This document shows, one piece after another, positions 46,846 to 54,709 of a stretch of DNA of 64,000 nucleotides; position 1 is the stretch's first letter; every line of letters begins with the position of its first letter. The stretch lies in NCBI GenBank assembly GCA_046153875.1, contig JBJXFE010000013.1:65712-129711 (forward strand). Reading direction: 5' to 3'. The notes under the pieces were generated by a model that was not told the origin of the DNA, did not search any database, and was given only the letters and a program-made list of their open reading frames with translations. The stretch is from JBJXFE01 sp046153875 (GTDB lineage Bacteria; Planctomycetota; Phycisphaerae; Phycisphaerales; UBA1924). The position numbers were made by a program, and so were the translations under genes.

Positions 46846-48437
46846 TGGGCGGCCCCGCGCGAGCGGCGCCCCCCCCTCCCGGCGCGGCCCATGCGTCGCT
46901 GCGCCAACCCGCGTGCGACCTCATCGGCGGCGCCTGGCTGCCGATCCCCGGTGATCGGGTCGTTTCACGCAACCCGGCCCGGCCCGCGGACGTCATCTGG
47001 TCGGGTGCGCCGGACGCCGCCCACGTCGATCACGCCGTCGCGGCCTCGCGCGGAGCGCTCCACGCGTGGTCGCGATGGACGCGTGAGAAGCGTTTCGCGG
47101 TCCTGCGCCGGCTCAGGGCGATTTACGAGCGCGAGGCGACTCGCATCGCCGACCTGATCCGCGACGAGACCGGCAAGGTGATGTGGGACGCGAAGGCCGA
47201 GGCGGGCGCCCTGGCTGCGAAGATCGACATCACGCTTGATGCGACCGAGTTCGGCCCGCTACGCCGGGTAACGGGCTTCGATCTGCCGCTGGGAGGCTCG
47301 CGCACGGGCCGGTGCTGGTTCCGCCCGCACGGCGTCATGGCGGTACTGGCCCCGTACAACTTCCCCGCGCACCTGGCGAACGGGCACATCATCCCGGCGC
47401 TGGCGATGGGCAACACGGTCATCCTCAAGCCCAGCGATAAGACGCCGGGCGTGGGCCAGTTGCTGGCCGATCTGATCCAGGAGGCGCTGGACGCCGAGGG
47501 CGCACCGCCGGGTGTGATCAATCTCGTGCAAGGGGCGGCCGACATCGCGAGCGCTCTGGCGCGGCACCCCGGCGTGGACGGCATCCTGTTCACGGGCTCG
47601 TGGCCGGTCGGGCGCAAGATCCTCGAAGCGAACCTCGACACGCCGGGGCGGATCATCGCGCTGGAGATGGGCGGGAACAACGCGGCCGTGGTCATGCCCG
47701 ACGCGGACCTGAAGCAGGCGGCGATCGAGTGCGTGCGATCGGCCTTCGTCACGACGGGGCAGCGCTGCACCTGCACGCGCCGGCTGGTCGTGCACAAGGA
47801 GATCGCCGCGAGATTCATCCCCGCGGTCTGCAAGGTCGCGTCGAACCTCATCGTGGGCGACCCGCGGGCCGACTATCCCGTGTTCATGGGCCCGATGATC
47901 GGCGAGCAGGCCCGCGCGGGCGTGCTGGAGTTCCAGGCGCGGGTTGCACGCTTCGCATCCGCGCGCGTTCTGCTGGAGTCCTCCGCGCTCGACGGCGGCA
48001 CGGGCGGGTGGTATCTCACGCCCGGCGTGATCGAGGTGGAACAGTTTGAGCTGGCAAGCGAGACAGGGGGCGTGGGAGCGGATGTGGAGGTGTTCGGGCC
48101 GCTGCTGCGGGTCGCTGTGGTGGAGTCGCTCGACGCCGCGATCGAGCAGGCCAACGCGACCCGGTTCGGCTTGGCGGCTTCGATCTTCACGAAAGACGCC
48201 GGCGCCATCGACCGCGTCCTCAACGAGGCCCGGGCCGGGTGCGTGAACGTAAACACCGGCACTGCGGGAGCCAGTAGCAAGCTGCCGTTCGGAGGGCTGG
48301 GGCGCAGCGGGAACCACCGGCCCGCGGGGTCGTTCAGCCTCGACTACTGCGCCTACCCCGTCGCGGGGATGATCGAGACAGGCGACGCGGCCACGGTGCA
48401 TCCGGGGATGCGGTTCGAGGACGGATGGCTCCGATAG
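46845..48437 (+). CDS. astD: N-succinylglutamate 5-semialdehyde dehydrogenase
   Basis: 530 residues. An aldehyde dehydrogenase with VLAPYNFPAHLANGHIIPAL, LKPSDKTPGVGQ, LFTGSWPVGR, the general-base Glu in ALEMGGNNAAVV and the nucleophile Cys in TTGQRCTCTRRL; NPYNFP-like APYNFPAHLANG and GAGQ-type features match the AstD branch. It oxidises succinylglutamate semialdehyde to succinylglutamate with NAD(P)+. ATG overlaps the astA stop by one base (TGATG). C-terminal extension of about 30 residues after the usual end. Confidence 0.9.
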   Translation: MGGPARAAPPPPGAAHASLRQPACDLIGGAWLPIPGDRVVSRNPARPADVIWSGAPDAAHVDHAVAASRGALHAWSRWTREKRFAVLRRLRAIYEREATRIADLIRDETGKVMWDAKAEAGALAAKIDITLDATEFGPLRRVTGFDLPLGGSRTGRCWFRPHGVMAVLAPYNFPAHLANGHIIPALAMGNTVILKPSDKTPGVGQLLADLIQEALDAEGAPPGVINLVQGAADIASALARHPGVDGILFTGSWPVGRKILEANLDTPGRIIALEMGGNNAAVVMPDADLKQAAIECVRSAFVTTGQRCTCTRRLVVHKEIAARFIPAVCKVASNLIVGDPRADYPVFMGPMIGEQARAGVLEFQARVARFASARVLLESSALDGGTGGWYLTPGVIEVEQFELASETGGVGADVEVFGPLLRVAVVESLDAAIEQANATRFGLAASIFTKDAGAIDRVLNEARAGCVNVNTGTAGASSKLPFGGLGRSGNHRPAGSFSLDYCAYPVAGMIETGDAATVHPGMRFEDGWLR

Positions 48438-48469
48438 CGCGCGACGCAGCCGACGAGTACGAAAAGCGG

Positions 48470-48475
48470 TATTCT
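48470..48475 (+). promoter_or_regulatory. -10-like element TATTCT directly before the 48482 gene (leaderless geometry)
   Basis: TATTCT, then GCCGTC (6 bases), then the ATG at 48482. It lies just downstream of the astD stop and supports the 48482 start over the in-frame ATG at 48425, which would overlap astD. Confidence 0.5.
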
Positions 48476-48481
48476 GCCGTC

Positions 48482-48766
48482 ATGCCGGATTGTCGCGACC
48501 TGGTCGTGGTGCTCCGCGCGGGCGCTCTCATCGGGGCGGCCTGCGCCTCGGCGATGGCTCTGAGTTCGGGCACGACGGTGTTCCGATCGAATTACATTGA
48601 ACGGGGGTTTACTACGCCTATCGGCGTCCCTCCCGACACCGACACCGCATGGGCCGCAGGCATCGCGTCCGCCGCGACGTGGCTAATCCTTGCGGCCGTC
48701 GGAGCCTTTGTTTTCAGCCGGTCCAGACTGATTGCCCGCACCGCGTTCCCGAGGGGCGTCGCATGA
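48482..48766 (+). CDS. Small membrane protein of unknown function
   Basis: 94 residues with two hydrophobic helices (VVVLRAGALIGAACASAMAL and AGIASAATWLILAAVGAFVF) separated by a polar loop. No family recognised. Its stop overlaps the next start (ATGA), and the next gene overlaps the third the same way, so three small membrane proteins are translated as a coupled set. The two downstream members carry zinc ribbons; this one does not. Confidence 0.7.
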   Translation: MPDCRDLVVVLRAGALIGAACASAMALSSGTTVFRSNYIERGFTTPIGVPPDTDTAWAAGIASAATWLILAAVGAFVFSRSRLIARTAFPRGVA

Positions 48767-49134
48767 TCCGCTTCGGCTGGTTCCGGCTCATGTTGCGCAT
48801 CATCGGGGTGGCGATGATCGGCTTCGCATTGCCACCGTTGACGTTGGCAGTGGTGCAACTTGCTCATTTCGTCGTCCGTCCCCAGGAGTGGACGGGGTGG
48901 GATTGGTGGTGGGTCGTGTTGAACCACACCTCCACGGCAGTTCAGGTTGGGATTGGCTTGTATCTCCTATTCGGTGGTCGGTGGGTTGTGGAGCGCTGCC
49001 TTCGCGGCATCGACACCGTCTGTCCCGTGTGCGCCTACGACGTGAGCAGTACGCCTGCGGACACATGTCCTGAGTGCGGATTCCACTTTCGACCGATACC
49101 GCCCGAACCTCCAAAGACTCCACCAACCGCATGA
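48763..49134 (+). CDS. Small membrane protein with C-terminal zinc ribbon
   Basis: 123 residues. Two hydrophobic helices (LMLRIIGVAMIGFALPPLTL and TAVQVGIGLYLLFGGRWVVE) followed by a four-Cys ribbon, CPVCAYDVSSTPADTCPECG, then a Pro-rich tail. The ribbon probably faces the cytoplasm. Similar CxxCxYDx...CPECG ends recur in planctomycete proteins. Coupled by ATGA to the genes on both sides. Function unknown. Confidence 0.75.
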   Translation: MIRFGWFRLMLRIIGVAMIGFALPPLTLAVVQLAHFVVRPQEWTGWDWWWVVLNHTSTAVQVGIGLYLLFGGRWVVERCLRGIDTVCPVCAYDVSSTPADTCPECGFHFRPIPPEPPKTPPTA

Positions 49135-49514
49135 ACTTCCTCCCCCTCGTCACGATCGCCGTCCGCTTCCTCGGGCTCGTGCTCGTGGTGGCCTCCGTGC
49201 CGCGGGTCTTCGAGGTTCTGCACCGCACGTTCCAGGCATTCCTGATGGGATACGGGTTCGATTTCATCTCGCCCCTCATCGACCACGGCGCCGACGACCC
49301 CGGGCACTCCATTGGCTGGTTCGTCATGCTCGCCTTCGGCCTGTACATGTTCCTCAGCGGCCGCTGGTTCATCGCCCGGCTCACCCGCGGGCTCGCCTGG
49401 CCGGGCGGCGGCACCTGCCACAAGTGCGGGTACGACGTGACGGGCGTCGAGGGCTCACGCTGCCCGGAATGCGGGACGAAGCTGCCGCTGACCCCTGAGC
49501 AGTTGAAGAGGTGA
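49131..49514 (+). CDS. Small membrane protein with C-terminal zinc ribbon, paralogue of the previous gene
   Basis: 127 residues with the same plan as the preceding protein: two helices (TIAVRFLGLVLVVASVPRVF and GWFVMLAFGLYMFLSGRWFI) then CHKCGYDVTGVEGSRCPECG. The shared GRWxxxR after helix 2 and the ribbon show they arose by duplication. ATGA overlap with the upstream stop. A 90-bp inverted-repeat element begins 9 bases after its stop. Confidence 0.75.
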   Translation: MNFLPLVTIAVRFLGLVLVVASVPRVFEVLHRTFQAFLMGYGFDFISPLIDHGADDPGHSIGWFVMLAFGLYMFLSGRWFIARLTRGLAWPGGGTCHKCGYDVTGVEGSRCPECGTKLPLTPEQLKR

Positions 49515-49522
49515 CGAGGCGC

Positions 49523-49612
49523 GGGTGCCACCGCTCGCCGGTCCTCCGGCGCAGCGGTGGTTGATCCTCCATCGCACGGCTGCGCGTCGAAACGCCGTGA
49601 GCCGTGGCACCC
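49523..49612. repeat. 90-bp imperfect inverted-repeat element
   Basis: The ends GGGTGCCACCGCTCGCCGG (49523-49541) and, on the other strand, GGGTGCCACGGCTCACGGC (from 49612) match at about 15 of 19 positions. Inside, CCACCGCT-CGCCGG and CCGGCG-C-AGCGGTGG (49528-49560) form a further long hairpin. A related GGTGCCAC word occurs at 53886-53893 on the other strand. It may be a small interspersed element or a terminator-like structure; no open frame is inside. Confidence 0.5.
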
Positions 49613-49644
49613 ATCGGCTCCTCACCTGCTCACCCGCTCATCCC

Positions 49645-49650
49645 TAAACT
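49645..49650 (+). promoter_or_regulatory. -10-like element TAAACT directly before the ureohydrolase gene (leaderless geometry)
   Basis: TAAACT, then CTCCCC (6 bases), then the ATG at 49657. No ribosome site in the gap. Confidence 0.5.
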
Positions 49651-49656
49651 CTCCCC

Positions 49657-50700
49657 ATGCCCAAGAAGACCGCCCTCCCTGACGCCCGCCGATCGCCGCG
49701 GTTCTCGGGGATCTGCACGTTCTGCCGCTACCCCAGGCTCGAGGAGGTTTCGCCGGATAACGCGCCCGCCGACTGGGCGATCTACGGCGTCCCCTACGAC
49801 ACCGGTGTGACCTACCGCCCCGGGGCCCGCTTCGGCCCGCGGGCGATCCGTGCCGAATCGCAGTACGTCAAGCGGTACTCGATCGAGCACGGCGTGGACA
49901 TCTGCGGCGAGCTGAGCATCGCCGATGCGGGCGACGCGCCCGTCAGCCCCTTCTCGCTCAAGGGAACGCTCGACGGCGTGTGCGAGTTCGCCCAGACCCT
50001 CGGCGACCCGCACGCCACCAAGCTCTTCGCGGTCGGCGGCGACCACTCCATCGCGTACGCGAACATCAAGGCGACGTGGCTGCGCCGCGGCAAGCCCAAG
50101 GGCGGCCTCGCCCTGCTGCACTTCGACAGCCACCTGGACACGGTGGACCAGACGCTCGGCGAGAAGTGGTCGCACGCCTCGCCGTTCATCCGCGCGATCG
50201 AGGAGGGGCTGATCGATCCCCGCCGGATGCTCTCCGTCGGGATCAAGGGCCCGCTCAACTCACCCGACGACCTGAAGTTCGCCGCGGAGCACGGCGTGAC
50301 GATGATGACCTACGACCAGTGGCACCGCTCGGTGCACGCCGGCTCGGGCGAGGTCGAGGCGTTCCTGCGGCGGCTGGGGGATGCGGAGACCTATCTGACC
50401 TTCGACATCGACTGCGTCGACCCCGCCTTCGCCCCCGGCACAAGCACCCCCTCCATCGGCGGGTTCACGTCCGCCGAGGCGCTCGGGCTGCTCCGCTCGC
50501 TCAAGGGCGCGCACGTCGTCGGCGCGGACGTGGTCGAGGTGCTGCCCGACCGCGACCCGGGCGGGATCACCTCGCTGCTGGCCGCGCACGTCATCTTCGA
50601 GGTGCTCTGCCTCGACGCGATCCGCAGCCGCGCGGGCGAGTCGGCGTCCGGTTCGGCGGTACGCGAAGCGAAGAAGCCGAAGACCGGCGCCAAGCGCTGA
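49657..50700 (+). CDS. Agmatinase/arginase-family ureohydrolase
   Basis: 347 residues. The binuclear Mn site is intact: GGDHSIAY, LLHFDSHLDT and TFDIDCVDPAFAPGT, with GVPYDTGVTYRPGARFGP and GGFTSAEALGLLRSL conserved as in agmatinases. These enzymes release urea from agmatine, arginine or related guanidino compounds. It lies 1.2 kb after the AstCAD genes. It may act on agmatine or arginine, or take the place of AstB on succinylarginine; the sequence does not decide. The C-terminus has an Ala/Lys-rich tail after the usual end. Confidence 0.92.
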   Translation: MPKKTALPDARRSPRFSGICTFCRYPRLEEVSPDNAPADWAIYGVPYDTGVTYRPGARFGPRAIRAESQYVKRYSIEHGVDICGELSIADAGDAPVSPFSLKGTLDGVCEFAQTLGDPHATKLFAVGGDHSIAYANIKATWLRRGKPKGGLALLHFDSHLDTVDQTLGEKWSHASPFIRAIEEGLIDPRRMLSVGIKGPLNSPDDLKFAAEHGVTMMTYDQWHRSVHAGSGEVEAFLRRLGDAETYLTFDIDCVDPAFAPGTSTPSIGGFTSAEALGLLRSLKGAHVVGADVVEVLPDRDPGGITSLLAAHVIFEVLCLDAIRSRAGESASGSAVREAKKPKTGAKR

Positions 50701-50838
50701 AGGCGGCGTTCGCCCGCGTCCAGAGGCCGAAGGCCTCATCGTCAAGAGCCGGAGGTCGGCGCGAAGCGAGACCCCCGGATGCCGCTCAACACCACCCCAA
50801 CGGGGTCGGCCGACGCGCGTGCGTTCACAGGGCCTCGA

Positions 50839-51405
50839 TCACCGCCCCCGCAGCGCCAGGATCAACTCCACCTTTCCCGTCGGCTGCTCCAGCCGCCGCG
50901 CGATCTCCACCGTGGGGACGCCGTCATCGTGCAGCGCGAACACACGCTGGTCGAGCGGGTCCGATGGGTCGGTCCCGGCATGCCCCCGGTTCCGCCCGCC
51001 CCTCGCATCCACCGCGACGGGCTGCCGTGGGCGCGGCATGGACGGCCCCGCATTCGTCGGCGCGGGCGGCGGCGTCGCGCGCGCCAGTTCAAGCAGCGCC
51101 AACGTGCGGTCCGCCGCCGCGATCAGCGATTCGAGCCGATCGGCACGCTGATCGAGTTCGGCGATGAGTTCGTGAACCAACCCCTCGGCCTCCTCCGCGC
51201 GAGCGCCCTGGGGAGCTTCCGTGGGCCACGGCTTGCCCGGCCCGCGACCGGCGGCGTTCAGCTGCCTGCGCCATTGGTAGACCACCACCCCGAGGATCAG
51301 CAGGCCGAACGCCAGCAGCGTCATCGGCAGCCACGGCACGCCCAGGGCGACCGACACGGGTCCGAGTACCGCCGGAGTGTCAGTGGTGAGCGCGTTCGTG
51401 GTCAC
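50839..51405 (-). CDS. Single-pass membrane protein with C-terminal helix-turn-helix-like segment
   Basis: 188 residues from a GTG at 51405 (GGAG 9 bases upstream); a TTG two codons earlier is also in frame. One helix near the N-terminus (WLPMTLLAFGLLILGVVVYQW), a helical middle (LVHELIAELDQRADRLESLI), a Pro-rich linker and a C-terminal FALHDDGVPTVEIARRLEQP followed by GKVELILALRGR. The last part resembles the HTH-like end of DUF2802-type proteins. Function unknown. Divergent from tilS with 64 bases between the starts. Confidence 0.72.
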   Translation of the reverse strand: MTTNALTTDTPAVLGPVSVALGVPWLPMTLLAFGLLILGVVVYQWRRQLNAAGRGPGKPWPTEAPQGARAEEAEGLVHELIAELDQRADRLESLIAAADRTLALLELARATPPPAPTNAGPSMPRPRQPVAVDARGGRNRGHAGTDPSDPLDQRVFALHDDGVPTVEIARRLEQPTGKVELILALRGR

Positions 51406-51457
51406 GTTCAACGGCTCCGCCGTGCACGCGGCCCGACCGCCGGGCCCGATTGACCCC

Positions 51458-51463
51458 TATCAT
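51458..51463 (+). promoter_or_regulatory. -10-like element TATCAT directly before tilS (leaderless geometry)
   Basis: TATCAT, then CGGCCA (6 bases), then the ATG at 51470. Same hexamer as before panD and the NifU-like gene. Confidence 0.5.
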
Positions 51464-51469
51464 CGGCCA

Positions 51470-52531
51470 ATGCCGTTGGTCCGCACCATTCGTCGGCTGT
51501 CGCGGCGGGACCCCGCCGTGCGGGCGATCGCGCGGTCTTGGCGGGAGCTGACCGGCGGCACGGCACGCGGCCGCGACTCCGCCCGACGCACCCTCATCGC
51601 CTGCTCCGGCGGTTCGGATTCCTCCGCCCTCGTCCTCGCCCTCGCCTCCGCGGCCGCCGATCCGCACGAGACCTTCGTCGTCGCCCACGTCGTCCACGAC
51701 CTGCGTCCTGAGGCCGAGGCGCTGGCGGACCGCGACGCCGTCCGGCGTCTCGCCGAATCCCTCGACCTCCCGTTCGTCGAGGTCCCCGTCGCCGTCCGGG
51801 GGCAGCGCGGCAACCATGAGGGCGTCGCCCGCCGCCTGCGGTACGGGGCCCTCGAGCGTCTCGCCCGCGAGAACCGGTGCCGCTACCTGGCCACGGCCCA
51901 CCAGGCCGACGACCAGCTCGAATCTCTCCTCATGGCTCTGATCCGCGGCTCGGGCCCGCGCGGGCTCGCGGGAGTCGCCGCATCGCGCCGTCTCCCCACG
52001 TGCCGCGTCATCCGGCCGATGCTGGAGTTGACCCGCGCCGACAGCGAGCGGCTCTGCCGCGACGCCGACTGGTCGTGGCGTGACGACGCCACCAACCGCG
52101 ATGAATCGCGCCTCCGCGCCGCCCTGCGGGCCCAGGTCATGCCCGCGCTCGAGCGCCTCCGCCCGGGCGCGTCCCGGCGCGCCGCCCGCGCCGCACGCCT
52201 CATGTCCGGCGCCGCCCGTCTCGTCGGCGAGCACGCCGCCATGGTGGCCGAGCGGGCCTCGTGCGACGGCGGGTTCGCCTGGGACCGGCGCGAACTGAGA
52301 CGCGCCCCCGAAGTCGTCATCGGCGAGGCCCTCCGCCGCGCCGCGGCGTGCCTCAACGAAGGCGCCTGCCGCGACCGCATCGGCATCAAGCTGGCCTGCC
52401 CGGCCGTCCGTGCGATCCGCGCGCACGCGACGGACCCCAAGCGGTTCGCCTGGCCCGGCGTCGACCTGCTCGTGGACTCCCGGCGCGTGGTGATGTGCAA
52501 ATCCGGCCTGCCCGCATCCACGAAAGCCTGA
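51470..52531 (+). CDS. tilS: tRNA(Ile)-lysidine synthase TilS
   Basis: 353 residues. The PP-loop is IACSGGSDSSALVLALA near residue 45; HVVHDLRPEAEALADRDAV and LATAHQADDQLESLLMALIRGSGPRGLAG are the conserved catalytic regions, and DATNRDESRLRAALRAQVMP gives the tRNA-binding segment. It converts cytidine 34 of tRNA-Ile to lysidine so that it reads AUA. The C-terminal domain is short compared with the roughly 430-residue enterobacterial enzyme. Start at 51470 places the ATG 6 bases after a -10-like hexamer. Confidence 0.93.
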   Translation: MPLVRTIRRLSRRDPAVRAIARSWRELTGGTARGRDSARRTLIACSGGSDSSALVLALASAAADPHETFVVAHVVHDLRPEAEALADRDAVRRLAESLDLPFVEVPVAVRGQRGNHEGVARRLRYGALERLARENRCRYLATAHQADDQLESLLMALIRGSGPRGLAGVAASRRLPTCRVIRPMLELTRADSERLCRDADWSWRDDATNRDESRLRAALRAQVMPALERLRPGASRRAARAARLMSGAARLVGEHAAMVAERASCDGGFAWDRRELRRAPEVVIGEALRRAAACLNEGACRDRIGIKLACPAVRAIRAHATDPKRFAWPGVDLLVDSRRVVMCKSGLPASTKA

Positions 52532-52571
52532 CGCTTCCATGCTCCCGGCTCCCGATGGCGGGTGGATCGGC

Positions 52572-52577
52572 TACGCT
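52572..52577 (+). promoter_or_regulatory. -10-like element TACGCT before the aminopeptidase P gene
   Basis: TACGCT lies 40 bases before the GTG start at 52618, which has GGAGG 8 bases upstream. A conventional leader is predicted. Confidence 0.4.
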
Positions 52578-52617
52578 CTGCGCCCACCGCGGCGCAGCGT
52601 GGTTCGGAGGCCTCCAA

Positions 52618-53853
52618 GTGCTCATCGGCGACGGCATCGACCTTTCGGAGTTCGCAAAGCGGCGTGACAAGGTCCTCAAGGCCCTCGACGGCGCGGCCGC
52701 GGTGGTGTTCGCCGGCGACGGGGCCCCGCCCCTCGACGGGTTCTGGCAGCCGGACTGGAACTTCTACTACCTCACCGGCATCCGCGACGAGATCGGCGCG
52801 GCCGTGTTCTTCGACCCGCGCGCCGAGGACCCCAAGCGCCGCGCCATCCTCTTCCTGCGCCCGTTGAACCCCGAGGCCGAGGAGTGGGATGGTCTGCGCG
52901 ACCGCATCAGCACGGGATTGAAGGAGAAGACCGGGTTCGAGACGGTGATGCGCCTGGGCCAACTCCCCCGCTTCCTCGCTGCGGCCGCACGCAAGCGCAA
53001 GCGCCTCGCATGCCTGCACCCGTTCACGACGCACGACGCTCCGCCCTCGCACGATCTGGTCGTCTACCGCAAGGTGAGCGAGCGGATGGTGGGCCTGGCA
53101 ATCGAGGATCGGACATTGCTGCTGCCGGAGCTGCGGGCGATCAAGTCGCCGGCCGAGCTCAAGCTCATGCGCCGGGCGTGCGGGGCGACGGCCGCGGGGT
53201 ATGACGCGGCGCTCAAGGTGCTGCGGCCCGGTCTGGGCGAGCGTCAGCTCCAGCGCGCCATCGAGGACAGCTTCATCGCCGGGGGAGCGAGCGGCGTCGG
53301 GTACAACTCCATCGTCGGCAGCGGCCTCAACGGCACGGTGCTGCACTACATGGCGAACAACGGCCCGTGCTCCGACGGCGACCTGGTCGTCATCGACGCC
53401 GGGGCCCGCGCCGGCGGCGAGGGCGGCGGTGGGTACACCGCCGACGTGACCCGCACGTTCCCGGTCAGCGGCCGCTTCACGAAGGAGCAGCGCGAGGTCT
53501 ACGCGATCGTGCTCAAGGCCCAGCTCGCGGCGATCAAAGCCGCACGCCAGGGCGTCCACATGCACGAGGTGGACGCGGCCGCGCGGGACGTGATCGAACG
53601 TGCCGGCTACGGCGACCGCTACCCGCACGGAATCGGGCACCAGCTCGGCATCGAGGTCCACGACGTGCAGCCGGACGGCCCGCTGAAGGCGGGGATGATC
53701 GTGACGATCGAGCCGGGCATCTACCTGCCGGACCGCAAGCTCGGCGTGCGGATCGAGGACGACATCCTGATCACCGCCCGCGGCAGCGAGAACCTGACCG
53801 CGATGATCCCGAAGAGCATCGAGGCGATCGAGGGGGCGATAAGGAAGCGGTAA
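52618..53853 (+). CDS. Xaa-Pro aminopeptidase (M24B, aminopeptidase P type)
   Basis: 411 residues from a GTG with TTCGGAGGCCTCCAA just before it. N-terminal domain: FAKRRDKVLKALDGAAAVVFAGD, FWQPDWNFYYLTGI. Catalytic pita-bread fold: VVIDAGARAGG and YTADVTRTFPVSGRF supply the two Asp ligands, HGIGHQLGIEVHD the His, VTIEPGIYLPD and RIEDDILIT the Glu pair. It removes an N-terminal residue before proline. No signal peptide, so it is cytoplasmic. 86 bases downstream of tilS. Confidence 0.95.
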   Translation: MLIGDGIDLSEFAKRRDKVLKALDGAAAVVFAGDGAPPLDGFWQPDWNFYYLTGIRDEIGAAVFFDPRAEDPKRRAILFLRPLNPEAEEWDGLRDRISTGLKEKTGFETVMRLGQLPRFLAAAARKRKRLACLHPFTTHDAPPSHDLVVYRKVSERMVGLAIEDRTLLLPELRAIKSPAELKLMRRACGATAAGYDAALKVLRPGLGERQLQRAIEDSFIAGGASGVGYNSIVGSGLNGTVLHYMANNGPCSDGDLVVIDAGARAGGEGGGGYTADVTRTFPVSGRFTKEQREVYAIVLKAQLAAIKAARQGVHMHEVDAAARDVIERAGYGDRYPHGIGHQLGIEVHDVQPDGPLKAGMIVTIEPGIYLPDRKLGVRIEDDILITARGSENLTAMIPKSIEAIEGAIRKR

Positions 53854-53933
53854 CGCGGGCGTGTCTCCGGCTCGGTTCTCCCCGGCTCGTGGCACCGGCG
53901 TCCCGCCTCGACCCTACCCGGGGCCACGATGCG

Positions 53934-54647
53934 CTACTTCCCCGCGCCCGCTTGTTTCTCGTTCAACTCCGCCGCGGCCTTCGCCCGCGCCTTCAGCGCC
54001 AGCATGTCGTCCGGGTTGGTGTACTCGTACATCGCGATCAGCCGCCGATCCGGGCCCACCAGGAACAGCTTGGTCGGGTGGACCACGTTGGCCATCGTCG
54101 TGCCGTCATCCAGTTCGATCGGGCGCGTCGTATCCGGTGAGACCGCGAACTTCAGCGTGTCCTGCGCGATCCGTTTCACCGTGTCAAAGTCGCCGGTGAG
54201 CAGCGTCCACCGGGTCGTGTCCGCGCCGTGCTCGGTTGCGAATTGCTTCAACTGTTCCGGCGTGTCGCGCTGCGGATCCACGGTGAAGCTGGCGAACCGC
54301 ACCGGCGTGCCCTTGAGCGATTCGGCCAGCCCCGACATCTCCATCGTCATCCCCGGGCAGGCGAACGGGCAGTTCGTGAAGATGAAGTCGACGATGGTGA
54401 CCCGCCCGTCCAGCAGCGCCTCGGTCTGCGGCCGGCCGTCTTGGTCGATCAGCGAGAACGCCGGGATCGGATCCCAGTCGGCGATGAGGTGGTCGGGCGT
54501 GAGCGGCGTGGCCGCAGCTGGCGGCCGGTGCGAGGGCGTATCCGGGCCCGTTGCCGGCATCCGCCCGCGCATCAGGTACAGCATCGTGAGCGACCCGGCC
54601 AGGACGAGGCTCACGCTGACGAAAGCCAGAACCATCCATCGGGGCAT
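53934..54647 (-). CDS. SCO1/SenC-type copper chaperone for cytochrome oxidase
   Basis: 237 residues. N-terminal membrane anchor (VLAFVSVSLVLAGSLTMLYL) then a thioredoxin-like domain. The copper site is Cys93 and Cys97 in FTNCPFACPGM, and the third ligand is the His of MANVVHPTKLFL. It delivers copper to the CuA site of cytochrome c oxidase. It follows the heme O synthase gene by 62 bases on the same strand, so the two probably form a respiratory oxidase assembly unit; the oxidase subunits are outside the window. Confidence 0.94.
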   Translation of the reverse strand: MPRWMVLAFVSVSLVLAGSLTMLYLMRGRMPATGPDTPSHRPPAAATPLTPDHLIADWDPIPAFSLIDQDGRPQTEALLDGRVTIVDFIFTNCPFACPGMTMEMSGLAESLKGTPVRFASFTVDPQRDTPEQLKQFATEHGADTTRWTLLTGDFDTVKRIAQDTLKFAVSPDTTRPIELDDGTTMANVVHPTKLFLVGPDRRLIAMYEYTNPDDMLALKARAKAAAELNEKQAGAGK

Positions 54648-54709
54648 GATCGCTCCTCAATCCCCAGCCGCCGGCAGCACAGGCGACCCGCTCGTACCCC
54701 GCGGTTGTT

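Noticed and set aside
50723..50737. GAGGCC-GAA-GGCCTC hairpin after the ureohydrolase gene
   Set aside because: Stem of 6 bp with 3-base loop but no T tract, so not called a terminator.
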